From positions 36,975,501 to 37,039,500 of the forward strand of contig CP136898.1 of NCBI GenBank assembly GCA_034359265.1: DNA of 64,000 bases. Direction: 5' to 3'. The stretch comes from Canna indica. Lineage: Eukaryota; Streptophyta; Magnoliopsida; Zingiberales; Cannaceae. A model generated the notes under the pieces. It did no database searches, was not told the origin of the DNA, and saw only the letters and a program-made list of their open reading frames with translations. This document shows, piece by piece, positions 22,246 through 33,854 of this stretch. Made by a program: the position numbers and the translations under genes. Each line of letters starts with the position of its first letter. Position 1 is the first letter of the stretch.

Positions 22246-22900
22246 TTATTCCTCATCATCTGAATAATAGTCTTCGAATTCTTCCTCTTCTTCCTCTTCT
22301 TCCTCTTCTTCATCTCCAGCTTCCTCAATTTCATGATCGTCATCATCAGCATATTCAACTTCTAATTGAATTGACGTTGTGTCTGCATCCTCGAGTATTG
22401 GAATAATACGATCTACAGCAGGAGGATCATCTTCTTGATAGAAACCATGTGTCATATCAGGTATCAGCTCATTTTCTCCTACTATCGGATCAATTTTTCC
22501 TCTACCTTTTGTCTTACAGACTACACGCCAATTTGCTCTATCTTTATTTCGAGCCGGATACTTCGCGTAATATACTTGTTCGGCTTGTGATGCCAATATA
22601 AAAGGCTCATTTGCTGCCAATTTCAATTTGTAATTAACCTCAACAAGTTTGTATTTTGGATGAACTTTCATGCCCCTTTTTGTTGTATCGAACCAATGAC
22701 ATCTAAATAGGATCACTGATTTTAAGCCGAAGTAGTGCAACTCTATCACTTCTTCCACCAGTCCATAAAAATTCATATCACATTCAACATAGGTTGTCCC
22801 TTTCACGCAGACCCCAACATTCATCGTCTTCTTTGTAAATGAATATTCGACCGTGTGAAATTTATACCCATTAACATATGAAACATATGAACTCGTCGAT
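22246..22900 (-). pseudogene. TNP2 transposase C-terminal remnant in CACTA A
   Basis: It keeps the DUF4216 region: NGYKFHTVEYSFTKKTMN, then HYFGLKSVILFRCHWFDTT, YKLVEVNYKLKLAANEPFI, QVYYAKYPARNKDRANWRV and the acidic Glu-rich tail to EFEDYYSDDEE. It corresponds to about residue 945 to the end of the CACTA B protein. Everything before is deleted. The frame runs on through the junction near 22900 into the minisatellite, which gives a longer but meaningless reading frame. Confidence 0.9.
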
Positions 22901-22957
22901 GCGTACGTGAAACATATGAACTCGTCGGATGCATGATTATTTTCTAAATGTTTCGAG

Positions 22958-23165
22958 ATAGTTCGAGTCCATATTGGACGATTCCGGCGTGCGTCCGAAG
23001 TGGACGATTCCGGCGCGCGTCCGAAGTGGACGATTCCGGCGCGCGTCCGAAGTGGACGATTTCGGCGCGTGTCGGAAGTGGACGATTCCGGCCCGCGTTC
23101 GAAGTGGACGATTCTGGCGCGCGTCCGAAGTGGACGATTCCGGCGCGCGTCGGAAATGGACAATT
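22958..23165. repeat. 26-bp minisatellite in CACTA A
   Basis: About eight copies of a unit built around GTCCGAAGTGGACGATTCCG, separated by GCGCGC or variants. Because 26 is not a multiple of three, three units make one 78-bp coding period, so several frames on both strands stay open. An equivalent array is at 53808-54046. Confidence 0.9.
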
Positions 23166-23264
23166 CCGAAATTAATCTAAACCCTACTAATTAATCTAAC
23201 AAATTAAACAATTAATTAAATAATTAATTAACAATTAAAAAACAATAAAAAATTATATATTAAT

Positions 23265-23850
23265 CTACAAATTCCGGCGCCGGAGTAAGGTGGACTCCGG
23301 CGCCGGTGTCCAGTGGCTGGACACACTGTCCGGCCACTGTACAAGGTCCGGCGGCGGCCATCGGCCGATCGCCGCTGGCCAAAACCCTATTTTTAGGGTT
23401 TCGATCGGATTTCCCGCCGGTCGGCGTCGATAGTGGGAGGAGGAAGCGTCGGCGTCATCGGCGTCGGCAGCGGCGGCGACAGGCGGGAGCAGAGGCGGCG
23501 GCGGCAGCAGCGGGAGGAAGAAGGGTCGGGCGCGACCGCGTGTCCTATATAAACTTATCAGCAACGGCTCACTCGCCCGTTAGAAAGCCGTTGCTAATAA
23601 GTTATCATCAGCAACGGCTCACTTGTCCGTTAGCAAGCCGTTGCTAATAAGTTATCATCCGCAACGGCTCACTTGTCCGTTAAAAAGCCGTTGGTGATAA
23701 TTAACATTATCAGCAACGGCTCGCATGTCCGTTAGAAAGCCGTTGCAGATACAACATATCTGCAACGGCTCAAGCGGCCGTAAGAATGCCGTTGCAAATA
23801 GCAACGGCTTGAGCGGCCGTTGCTGATAGCCGTTGCTGAAGACTCAATTT
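23265..23850. repeat. GC-rich leader and right subterminal repeats of CACTA A
   Basis: 23265-23545 is CpG-rich with CCGGCGCCGG palindromes and GGCGGCGGC runs, like 53340-53680 in CACTA B. 23555-23845 repeats AGCAACGGCT with intervening CGTTAGAAAGCCGTTG to the terminus. Confidence 0.8.
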
Positions 23851-23929
23851 CTAGTAGTGACCGTGGGTGGTAAGCCTTTAGTAAGCAGATATGTCCTCAT
23901 GGAAGTTGTACCTATGTGCTCTATATATA

Positions 23930-24470
23930 ACTAGCCACTCTAAATTCTTTCTTTAACAATCAGGAACTTGATGTCGATATGCTTAGATTTCAAAGAGCTC
24001 CTGTTGTTATTGGAATATAACACTGCTGATTTATTGTCACAGAATAGTTTCAGTGGTCTTTCAATTCCTTTACAATGCGCAGTCCAGTGACAAAGTTTCG
24101 CAGTTATATCCCACGATTGGATGCCTCGTAACAAGCTATGAACTCTGCTTCCATGGTTGAAGCTGCAGTTAGTGTCTACTTAGCACTCCTCCAAGAAACA
24201 ACTCCACTGGCTAGCAGATAAACATAGCCAGAAGTGGATCTTCGACTATCTTGGCATCTAGCAAAATCAAAGTCAGAATACCCGATGATCTCTAGTTGAT
24301 CTGACTTTTTATAGGTGAGCAAGTAATGCTTTATTCTCTGTAGATACCGCATAATTCGTTTGGCTGCTTTCCAATAATCTATACCGGGATTACTTAGATA
24401 TCTGCCCAACATCCCTACAATGTACGTAATATCCGGACTCGTACACACTTAAACATACATCAGACTCCCT
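23930..24470 (-). pseudogene. Copia 2 RNase H region
   Basis: 24176-24448 reads TSPDITYIVGMLGRYLSNPG, WKAAKRIMRYLQ and SDFDFARCQDSRRSTSGYVYLL. 23940-24134 reads ERPLKLFCDNKSAVLYSNNN and SKHIDIKFLIVKERI. These are the chromo-like and RNase H blocks at the end of copia Pol. A frame change lies between them, near the SAKxT junction. Confidence 0.88.
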
Positions 24471-25486
24471 ACAGCATATGTATAGGGAATCTTTTGCATT
24501 TCTTTCTGCTCAAACTCATTCTTGGGGCATTGGTTGAGACTAAATTTGTCTCCTTTAGCAACAGGGGTATGACCTGGTTTACAATCCTTCATGCCGAATC
24601 TTGTGAGCACCTTATCGATATAGCTCTTTTATGATAATCCAAGGATACCCAAAGAGCAATCTCGATGTATCTGGATTCCTAATACAAAAGATGTGTCCCG
24701 GAGATCTTTCATTCCAAATTTCTTCGATAAAAATCTCTTGGTTTCGTGCAATAAGCCTATATCGTTACTCGCAAGTAAGATGTCATCGACATACAAAACT
24801 AAGAAAATATACTTGCTCCCACTAAACTTTTGGTATATGCATTCATCAACCACATTTATCTCAAAACCAAATGAGATAATGACTTGATGAAATTTATGAT
24901 ATCACTGACGAGAAGCTTGCTTTAGCCCGTAGATGAATTTCTTTAGTTTGCAAGTTATCTTCTTTGGGTCTCCTAACATAAAATTTTTTGGTTGCACCAT
25001 ATAAATCATTTCATCAATGTCACCATTGAGAAATGTCGTCTTTACATCCATCTGATGCAGCTCAAGATCAAAATAAGCTACAAGTGTCATTATAATTCTG
25101 AAAGAGTTTTTCAAAGAAATCGGAGAGAAAGTCTCTTTATAATCAATGCCTTCCTTTTGAGTAAAGCCTTTTGCAACAAGACGAGTCTTATACATTTCCA
25201 CATTACCCTTTGAATCCCTTTCGATTTTAAAAATCCATTTGCAACCAATGAGTTTCACACCTTCAGGTAACATGACAAGATCTCAAACGCCATTATGCTG
25301 CATAGACTTAATTTCTTCATTCATGGCATCAATCCACTTTTGAGAGTTAGGGCTTTGCATGATTTGACAGAAGTTGATTGTATCATCTTCCATCATACCG
25401 ATGACAGCCTCATGCTCTTGGAGAAATACAATGTAATTATCCGAGATTGCACTTCTCCTCTCTCTAGTGGACCTCCTTAATGACAT
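24471..25486 (-). pseudogene. Copia 2 reverse transcriptase
   Basis: 25283-25486 has the linker ending QKWIDAMNEEIKSMQHNGV. 24902-25273 has LPEGVKLIGCKWIFKIERDS, then ARLVAKGFTQKEGIDYKETFSP, LELHQMDVKTTFLNGDIDE and FIYGLKQASRQ. 24629-24853 has the catalytic segment with LVLYVDDILLASND and FGMKDLRDTSFVLGIQIHRD. Single frameshifts join the pieces. The YVDD active site is intact. Confidence 0.9.
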
Positions 25487-26399
25487 CTGTTCTTGAGATT
25501 GTTGAGTTTGTTCTTCATGGATAGATTCCTCAGGAGTGAACTCTTGAGGCTCAATGGGGAGTATTTCAGTGTTGTCTAGTGGTTCAAAATTTATTGTCTG
25601 CTCAAAAACAGGAACAACAATCGTAGGAAGAGAAACAAATTCCTCTTCAAAAATAACCTCCTTAACCTTATCTCTCCCCCCCCCCCAAACTCAATATCTT
25701 CAAAGAACCGGGTATTTTTCGTCTCAAATAATGTCCTATTTGTGGGTTCATAAAATTTATACCCCCTAAACCTCTCAGAGTACCCAACAAAATAGTAGCT
25801 AATTGTTCTGGAGTCCAAATTTTTTTTATTTAGACGATATGACCTGGCCTTAACTGGACAACCCCAAATATGCAAATGTCTTAGACTAGGCTTCTTGCCT
25901 GTCCATAATTCATAAGGGGTTTTTTGTATTGCTTTAGTTGGTACTCTATTCAGAATGTGAGCTGCAGTCATAAATGCCTCTCCCCAGAGGGACTCTGGTA
26001 AGGTATAATGACTAATCATGCTCCTCACCATATCCTTAAGAGTCTTATTTCATCTTTCAGCAACACTATTCATGGTAGGACTCCCTGGCATGGTGTACTG
26101 TGGGACGATACCGCATTCCTCTAGGAACTTAGTGAAAGGTCCTGGACGTTGTTCACTTGATCCGTCATATCTGCTATAGTACTCACCAGCACGGTTAGAT
26201 CTATCAGCCTTAATCCTTTTACCAAGCTGATTTTCAACCTCAGTCTTAAAGGACTTGAACACATCTAGTAATTGAGACTTCTCACTGATTAGATATAGGT
26301 ACTCATATTTGGAGTAATCGTCTATGAACGTTATAAAATATTATTGATCATTCCAAGAAGCCATAAGGAAAGGTCCACAAATATCTGTATGAATAAGTT
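25487..26399 (-). pseudogene. Copia 2 integrase
   Basis: 26050-26262 covers FKTEVENQLGKRIKADRSNRAGEY (the usual RSDRGGEY is changed to RSNRAGEY, so the second catalytic Asp is lost) and QYTMPGSPTMNSVAER. 25591-26031 covers [41 protein letters not shown] and the C-terminal GCPVKARSY block. The first catalytic Asp region near 26350 is poorly readable. Confidence 0.85.
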
Positions 26400-27237
26400 T
26401 TAAGACGTTTGAACTCCTATTAGTACTGATCCCCTAATGTTTGTATATTTCTCCTTAATGCACTCAATACAGACCTCAAAGTTCGTAGCATCAGGGATAT
26501 CAAGAATCTCGTCAAACACAAGCCCATGTATCCTTTGCTTGGATATATGACCTAAGCGCTTGTGCCACAAAATTGCGGAATTCTCATCAGTTAATTTTCG
26601 TTTAATACCACGTGAACTGATATGCAAGATTTCATTAAATGAAGCAATTACATCAAACATATAAAGGTTATCATCGCAAGATAAAGAACCGGTACCAATA
26701 ATATTTGTACCAAGAGGCAAACTAAATTTTTCATTTCCAAATGAACAAGAATAATCGAATTTGTCCAATATGAAAATAGAAATCAAATTCCGTCTAAAAG
26801 ACGGCTACAAAAGTCTCTTTTAAGTCCAAATAAGATCCGGTCCTTAATAATAACCATATAATGTCTATAGTTTCAACTTCAACTGATTTGTCATCGCCCA
26901 CATAGATGAATATTTCAGCATCATTTGGCGCTCGGCAACTCAGGCAACCTTGCATAGACATAGTTATATGGGTAGTAGCACCAGAATCTATCCACCAAGT
27001 GTCTATGGGTACAGAAGTCAAATTAACTTCAGAACAAACTAGAGTGAGAAATGTGACTTTCTTAGCACACAAAGCATGATACTTGGTACAATCAGACTTT
27101 TCATGTCCACTGATCTTGCAAAAGAAACAGGTAGGAACCTTAAAATTTGTGTCAGTTAGATTAGGGATGTAATTAAATGAGGTAGTGGTTTTTGAAGAAG
27201 CAGAAATATTAGCTGAACAGAGAACAAAACAAAACAA
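26400..27237 (-). pseudogene. Copia 2 zinc knuckle, protease and pre-integrase region
   Basis: 26794-27237 has a complete knuckle CFFCKISGHEKSDC followed by the protease motif WWIDSGATTHI with an intact DSG. 26400-26786 has LFDKFDYSCSFGN-like sequence and the pre-integrase zinc region LWHKRLGHISKQRI with CIEC. The Gag sequence expected upstream (27240-27650) is not recognisable. Confidence 0.87.
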
Positions 27238-27757
27238 TAATATAATCAGCTCAATAAATAATTAAAGTAAAAGAGAAATAAATAACATCAGATCCCATTA
27301 CAAGATACAAGCACAAAATTGACACTTCATCTTTGGACAAAAATATCTACTTATAAGCGGTACTCTCAATGCAGTAATCAAATCAGTCCTATCAAATAAA
27401 AAGCCTTTCTTTGGACCGACTCTTGTCCACATGGAAAAATGTTATGACCATCACGTATTTATTGCCACAGGCACGAAAGGAATCCGGCCAAATAGTAACC
27501 TTTCTTTGGGCCGATCACTACTCGCATGAATTTCAAACATGCAAACATCTTTTGTGTTCTAAAATATGCTAATTCTACATAAGAGAGCTCGCTTTGGCGA
27601 GATGTTATTTCAAATCAACATATTTTAAAACACTAGACATGATGGACTATTATTTTATTTCATGTTAAATTGGTCAAATTACAATAAAGCGATCAAAATT
27701 ATGTTGAACCGATGTTAATTGAGCTGAACCAAGACTAAATTAAGTTGATCCTAATGT
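27238..27757 (-). repeat. Copia 2 leader segment including first copy of a 115-bp duplication
   Basis: Non-coding. The portion 27643-27757 (ATTATTTTATTTCATGTTAA through AAGTTGATCCTAATG) recurs at about 32066-32161 with a 20-bp deletion and a few substitutions. Between the two copies lies 4.3 kb of unrelated DNA. Confidence 0.75.
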
Positions 27758-28290
27758 CACTACAAAAAAAATTAGAATTAGTAACAAGCTATTTTTGCCA
27801 CAGTAGTGATATATAGTGGCAAAATGATGATTCAGTGGTAAAAAAGTGCTCGCCAGTCGTTTGTCACGTTAGGTCCGCTGCTAAATGTTATTTTTGGCTT
27901 TCGTGGCGAACTTTATCGAATTGCCACGAATTGTAATTTCTTTAGTGGCAAACCAAAAAGTCAAACTACCTCCACTCTATTGTGGCAAACGGAGTTTGCT
28001 GACGTCACGTATCTTTTATGAAAAAAAAATTCTTTGCCACTTATTAATAAATGTTTGTCATTATTCTACTCATTCTAGAATCCTTTTCGTGGCAAAAATA
28101 TATGAAATTTGCCGCTAATAACGTGTTATATTTTGCCATTACATATCAAATTTGTTGCAAAAAAAAATTGTCACTACATGTTTGATTCTTTGTCATTAAA
28201 CGTTAAAATGAATTTGCCACTAACAAGATTTCAAATTTAAATTATTGCCCCAATATGTGATGATTTTGCCACAAATACACAAAATTTAAT
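27758..28290. mobile_element. Left end of a CACTA-like element with TTTGCCAC repeats
   Basis: Begins CACTACAAAAAAAATTAG, preceded by TGT, then has about twenty TTTGCCAC/GTGGCAAA words in both orientations up to 28270. No matching inverted terminus was found before 32065, so only one end is visible. Confidence 0.65.
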
Positions 28291-30304
28291 AATTAACTAT
28301 TCATTAATATAATAATAATCCACCTGCTATTACAAAATCTACAACTTAGCAAGTATATAACCACCTACAAATCCAACCATCAACAATCCAAAATAAGTTC
28401 AACAATCCAAAATACATTAAAAATAACATTTCCACCAACACAACATATTACAAGGTATCTAATATCCATTAAAAAAAGTTTAGGTACACAAGATAGTCCG
28501 TACACAAAAAAAAACCAGATAATAGTGCCCAAATAAAAAGAAGTTCCAGTAGATCCGCTAGTTAGGTACGTCTTATTTCTTCTTCTTTTTCTCCTGCAAA
28601 AGAAGGGAAATAAAGTCAAAACCATGCAAAATTTTTGGATATCTCCTTCAACTTTTGTGAAGAAAGTAAAGAAACAAGCTAATGGATGTATGAAGATTTA
28701 AGTTCTTTCATAAACCAAATAGCTAACTTTGTTCTTATTGTCTAATATTATGCACTTTTTTCAAGCTTCAAATGAACAAGGAAGCCTCCAAACCTATCGT
28801 GAGTTGTTGGTTCTCATTTCTAAGTCACTTTCTCATATTATATGTGATCTAATCAAATATAAACGGTGAATCTCATGTTATACTTTATTAAGCAAAAGAT
28901 ATCATATTACAGCATTTCATAATGGCCTTGAGCGGATGAACTATGATTCCTCTAATATATATATATTGTTGAACCTCTTTCAATTCTACCTAATGAATTT
29001 GTATCCGTGAACCAAATGAAAATATTTTAAATTTCTGAGCAGATTTTGACATTAAAGGTTTATGTCGTAGCCTAAGGGTCGTAGTCTAAGGTATATTTCA
29101 AACTTATAAGTGAAATTTGTCTCCTAAGGACCGTAGCCTTATTATATAATGATCTAAGATTAGTTTCAACATTATCATTTAAACCAGATAAAGCATCAAG
29201 GCGTTCAAGCATAGAAATAGACATAACAGTGTCATCAAGCAGATTTTTGAGCATATCCAACGAGTTTTTATTCCACGTAGAAAGAGCATTTCTAGTAAAG
29301 CTCAAGGCAATCATAAATTTAATATGAGGCAGCAGACCATTAGCTAGGGGTTTCATCCCATGGGGTTGAACAACGTATGTAGATATGTCAAATTAGAATC
29401 AAACTATACCAACCCAAAAACAAGCATGAAAGAGAGGGTGCCTACAGTCAAGAGGCTCGTCCTGAAGCTCTGTATCAGTTTCTTCAGTCATTTGATGACT
29501 TTGGGGACCTTCTTCATCCATTAGATTTGTTTGTGACGATCTATTCAATTTGCCATTACTAGATACATCAGGCCTCTCAATTACTCTTCTAATGGTGTTC
29601 TCAGGTGAGGTTTGTCTTTTCCTAAAATGTTCCATGTAACATTGAAGTATTACCATTGATGACGAAGGCCATATTATTGAAAAAAATGCAAATGAAGTGT
29701 ATGAACAAATGAAAAAGAAGACGCTTTACATACTTGTTTTTTTTATAGCTTCATTGATGGAGTGGTCGTAGTCATCTGAAATTTTGTTTAACAAGACTTA
29801 GTATTAATTTGATTAGAAATAAAGAAGAAAAAAAGAAGTTTACAATTCAAGCAACCATTAATAACCAATATCCACTTCCTAGAATTAAAAGTATTCTCTA
29901 TCAGAAAAAGGGATCATACCAAAAGTATATGTGACAGGTTTTCTATAGCGAGAGAGCAACATGAGGAAAGACCATTTGCAGTCACAAAGCTATAAAGGAG
30001 AAGAGCTTCTCTATGTTGTTTTTTCTATGGCCTCTCTTTTTTTCTGTTCGAATGACAAAAATGTAAACACAATTTGGAAAATTATGTTGCTTTTGTCGGT
30101 GTTTCTAGCTTGTGTTTGCTTGAGGGAAGTGGCTGTTTTTAGGCCTTGAAATTGATTGATTAGCTGAAATTGAGCTAGAAGATAGGGTTGTTATGTCAGA
30201 GGTATAATCTATCAACAAGGGGTGTTAGCGAGCTTATAGCTCGCGTTGGTTTAGTGTTTCTTTAATATTTTTTTGGCGGTGCGACCTCATTTCATGACAC
30301 CTAC
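28291..30304 (-). other. Interior of the composite insertion with unrecognised exon-like frames
   Basis: On the minus strand two open stretches look exon-like. 29444-29626 follows an AG and reads ENTIRRVIERPDVSSNG, NRSSQTNLMDEEGPQSHQM and a Glu/Asp-rich run. 29072-29356 reads GLLPHIKFMIALSFTRNALS, NKNSLDMLKNLLDDTVMSI and NLRSLYNKATVLRRQ, mostly helical with heptad-like leucines. A short piece at 29731-29778 (DYDHSINEAIKKT) may belong to the same gene. I recognise no family. Their position beside a CACTA end suggests captured host exons or a decayed accessory gene. Confidence 0.4.
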
Positions 30305-31968
30305 CACTACAAGAAAATTTTAATATATCGACGTATAAATTTCGACGTCGTCTAACGACGTCGAAATAATTTTTATCAAAAAAATTATAATATTAAAATT
30401 TTTGACGTCTGTTGTAGGCGTCGAAAATTTTTTTGACGACTGACAGCAGACGTCGAAATGTTTCGACGCCAGACCGTCCGGCGTCGAAATATTTCAACGC
30501 CATATTTTCGACGTCGACGGTCCGACGTCGAAATATTTCGACGTTTCGACGCTAGGCAGTCCGGCATCAAAATATTTCGTATTTCGACGCCGGACTGCCC
30601 GGCGTCGAAACATAGTATTTCGACGCCCGACTGCCCGACGTCGAAATGTTTCGACGCCAGACCGTTCGGCCTCGAAATGTTTCGACGCCAGACCATCCGG
30701 CGTCGAAATATTTCGACGCCCAACATGGCGTCAAAATCTCTGACGCGAGCTCGTGGGTGTGCGAGCCCGCGTCAGTTTCCATCCGCGCGGGCTCGCAGGC
30801 GCACTAACCCGCGCCCGCCTGCGCGGGTTAGCGGATGCGCAAGAAGCGCCCCTCGGCGCGCTCGCCGAGGGGCTTTGCCGAGCGGGAAATCGAGGCGGGA
30901 TTTTTCCCGCTTCCGATTTCTTTTTCTTTTTAATTTTTAAATTCTTTGGGTTATAAATATTTTTTTCATTTTCATTTTTCTATCATCTTTCTCCTCTCAT
31001 TTTTTCTTTCCGAGTTCTTTCTCCTTTCTTTCTGAAATATTTTTTTCTCCATCTAATTTTTATTATTATTTTTTTCAGGTTATCAAAAAATTTTGGATTA
31101 TCAAATTTACCTACAGGTTAGTATTTTTTTTACTATTATTCATTTATTATTTTTTGTAATAATTTTTTTTTTTCGATATTAGAACGGATTAGCACTACGT
31201 CCGTTCGATTTCCATCGCGTGGCAAAAATCGAACGGAGCAGAGCGGCGGAAACCACACGATGGAAATCGAACGAGCGTTAAAGCCGCCCGTTCGATTTCC
31301 ACCGCGTGGCAAAAATCGAACGGAGCAGAGCGGCGGAAACCACGCGATGGAAATCGAACGAGCGTTAAAGCCGCCCGTTCGATTTCCACCGCGTGGCGAA
31401 AATCGAACGGGCGGCTTTCCGCCCGTTTGATCGAATACCGCGTGCCAGCAGGCGGTATTCGATGATACCGCCTGTTGTACGTGGTATTCTCGATTACCGC
31501 GTACCGCGCCGCGCGGTATCATCGAATACCGCTGCTATACGCGGTAGTCGCGCGATATTGAATTTTTTTTTTCTTTTCTTTATTGCATATCGGCGCCTCT
31601 GGCAGGCGCCGATATGCAATATTTTATTTTTAAAAAAAAAATTCGACGTCTTTAATAGGCGTCGGTATGTTGATATTGACGCTTGTTGACGTCGGTCAGC
31701 TGGCGTCGATATGTTCATAACAACGCTTGATAACGTCGGTCAGCTTGCGTCGATATGTTCATATCGACGCCTGTTGACGTCGGTTAACCGACGTCGATAT
31801 GTCAAACATTTTGACGCCTATTCAGACGTCAAAATACTTATTTCAGCTCTGATCTTCTTACACTTATTTTCGACGTCTTTGTTTCTGTCAATATATTCGT
31901 TTTGACTGTCGTTGCCGTCGAAATGTTAATATATTTTGACGTCAAAAAATAAGAAGATTGTTGTAGTG
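30305..31968. mobile_element. Non-autonomous CACTA element with GACGTCG repeats, TSD TAC
   Basis: It starts CACTACAAGAAAATTTTA and ends with the inverted AAGATTGTTGTAGTG. TAC is duplicated at 30302-30304 and 31969-31971. Its subterminal repeats are TTTCGACGCC, GACGTCGAAAT and relatives (30330-30740 and 31645-31950). The middle is GC-rich (30740-30900), then has a CTTTCTCC-rich stretch and a tandem duplication of about 95 bp (31215-31400: CGTTCGATTTCCACCGCGTG units). It has no transposase and no real gene; the open frames are products of the repeats. Confidence 0.92.
31190..31420. repeat. Tandem repeat of about 95 bp inside the GACGTCG CACTA
   Basis: The block CCGTTCGATTTCCACCGCGT through AATCGAACGAGCGTTAAAGC occurs two to three times with few changes, producing open frames on both strands. 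Confidence 0.85.
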
Positions 31969-31971
31969 TAC

Positions 31972-33412
31972 GCGCCTCTGGGTAGAAGGAAAAGAGGCTC
32001 CTAGCTAAAGTTGTCTCGCCCTGCTTCAAAAGGGCACGCGCTACGGTTTTGATATTCAACCTCTGATGAATTATTATTTTATTTCATGTTAAATTGGTCA
32101 AATTACAATAAAGCGGTCAAAATTATGTTGAACCAAGACTAAATTAAGTTGATCCTAATGCATGCTAATTGAACTGAACCGATTGAAATTATGTTAAACT
32201 AAATGCTAATTTTAGTGAATCAGTAAAGAAATCTAATGAACCGCTTATCAATTGTACTGAACCGGTCTAAATTAACTTGAACTAGTATTGAACCGATGAA
32301 ATTAGACCTAAATCAGTGCTGAACCGGATCCAATTGCAGTGAACCAGATTTATATTTTATTGGATCCGGATTTAATTTATTGGGTTGGGTTTCTCATCTA
32401 ATGGATGGTTGGGTTTTTAAGTTTAATGTTGATGGATTCGGATTTTAAGTTGAATTAAACCGAATCAATTTTAATTTAATCACAGCCATCCAAAAAAAGA
32501 ATTTAATCTCAACCATTAATATCTAATCTCCTCTTACGTAACCAAGGTTCCTTGAAAAGAACCCTAATACTATTCTAGTAGCCGCCCATGCCACGAAATA
32601 ACTGCATCCTCTTCCCATTATCTCAAGCCACGAAGCCATGAAGCGATTCATTAGAGGCTCCATTCAAGCAGCCGCCACCCTCCACTCTTCCACTGCATGC
32701 GTTCACCACCACGCCATCCATCCTCGTGCGCCGGTGACGATCGCGCCAACGCCGGACAGCGGAAGACGAGCGGGAGGGGACTCATTTGCAGCCACTGGGA
32801 TTCATGGGAAGAAACCGGTTGAGGCAGGGGAGTCGACGAGTGACGGATGCAGAAGAAGGCGGACACCATATTCCTCCCCCACCGGCCGAAGCAAATCAGC
32901 ACCAACGTGATGCTTGCGTCGGCCGCACCGACACAAGCATTAAACACATGCAATCTCTCCTCGCGCGCAGCCACTGAATCGACACAAGCAACCTCTCCTC
33001 CGCGGTCACGTTGCCGACTACTAGACGGGATGGGCAGTAAACGACAGCATATTACACAGGATGTGCCGCATACTGCTCATGGACCGGCTTTGTGTCCGCA
33101 AAAAACATCGATGGCTCACGTAGGAAGATGAGAAGATGCACAAAGGAAGGAGAATAGAAAATACAGGATACATCCTTTGGCAGAGACTGCGACATCCCTT
33201 CCAATTTTTTTTTTTTTTATTTGTTTGTGAAAACAGTGTAATCAACCGATTCTAATCTAATCATGATTCATGAAAACTACAGTTCTCAAACAAGAAATCA
33301 CGAATAATGCTCGAATCATGAATCATGTTAGGAGTAGAAAAATATAAGAAACAGAATTGTAATTCTAATTGCAAAGCAAGATATGTAATCCTCAACAATT
33401 CAACATGCAAAT
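31972..33412 (-). repeat. Copia 2 leader, second duplication copy and GC-rich portion
   Basis: 31972-32065 belongs to the composite insertion. 32066-32161 is the second copy of the duplicated segment. 32162-32520 is a run of GAACCGG, AATTGAACC and TGAACCGATT words typical of the leaders of these copia elements (compare 41700-42250). 32590-33130 is GC-rich with open frames on both strands but no domain. No gene is supported. Confidence 0.6.
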
Positions 33413-33426
33413 GCTCTTATACCAAT
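33413..33426 (-). promoter_or_regulatory. Primer-binding site of copia element 2
   Basis: Minus strand reads ATTGGTATAAGAGC directly after the LTR end CCATCA, a slightly decayed TTGGTATCAGAGC. Confidence 0.75.
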
Positions 33427-33854
33427 TGATGGAAATCAATAACAGGAATTTAACGTATGCCTAGAATCATACATGTCAAATCATTGAGAAAATTTAAATG
33501 CGGAAACGTACATGAATCCATTGCTAAGTTTGAAAGATGGGGGCAGCCTTAGCCTTCCAAATCGTCTGAGACAGGAATCAAGTTCATGATCCGGTGATCA
33601 TAATCCTTCTATTTATAGAAAAAACATGAGGTAATGGTAATTCTAATTTTGTCTATCATAAAATCAAAAATTACTCCTAATGGTATCTGTATAATTAAAT
33701 CTCATATATTATTGAGATGTCACGGGACCACAGATAAATAACAGTTAGATCACTTAAGATCTGGGCCGTTAATTTTTTATAGCGACGGATGCACACCTAT
33801 ATATATATATATGTGTGTGTTGGCCTACGTGAGGTTATTAAAATTAATCTAACA
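33427..33854 (-). repeat. 5' LTR of copia element 2
   Basis: A 428-bp LTR from TGATGGAAATC to AATCTAACA in window orientation. TATA-like box at about 33609-33617 (minus). It contains a (TA)n/(TG)n run near 33799-33820 absent from the 3' copy. Prohibitin coding sequence resumes at 33855. Confidence 0.9.

Larger units (their letters stand above)
20002..23859 (-). mobile_element. CACTA A: complete internally deleted CACTA element, TSD ACC
   Basis: It starts CACTACTAGAAAAATGGGC and ends with the inverted TTTCTAGTAGTG. The duplication ACC is at 19999-20001 and 23860-23862. Both ends carry many CAGCAACGGCT words. Read from its right end it matches CACTA B (53041 onward): subterminal repeats, GC-rich leader, 26-bp minisatellite, then a jump to the 3' end of TNP2 and the whole second gene. 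The jump removes about 3.2 kb of TNP2, so A cannot make transposase but has both termini. Confidence 0.93.
19114..33854 (-). mobile_element. Copia element 2, inserted in the prohibitin-like exon and itself nested
   Basis: LTRs lie at 19114-19535 and 33427-33854 in minus orientation. A purine tract adjoins the first and a primer site adjoins the second. Protease, integrase, RT and RNase H lie at 23930-27237. CACTA A (20002-23859) separates the 3' LTR from RNase H, and a 4.3-kb composite (27758-32065) interrupts the leader. No Gag body is readable upstream of the zinc knuckle, so that part is deleted or too decayed. The 3' LTR lacks its outermost 29 bp, and the expected 5-bp target duplication is replaced by a 27-bp repeat of prohibitin sequence. 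Confidence 0.88.

Noticed and set aside
22958..23165. CRISPR-like regular repeats
   Set aside because: Units are contiguous 26-bp tandem copies without unique spacers, inside a plant CACTA element.
22948..23194. Several overlapping open frames with repeating peptides on both strands
   Set aside because: They are made by the 26-bp minisatellite, whose unit length keeps frames open; no gene structure.
30249..30260. TTTAGTG as the right end of the CACTA-like element starting at 27758
   Set aside because: No inverted match to the left end and no TGT duplication after it.
30385..30956. Overlapping frames on both strands rich in Arg/Ser/Asn
   Set aside because: Translations of GACGTCG subterminal repeats and the GC-rich core of the CACTA at 30305-31968.
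32638..33131. GC-rich frames on both strands in the copia 2 leader
   Set aside because: No domain; similar GC-rich stretches occur in leaders of related copia elements at 42.3 and 43.5 kb.
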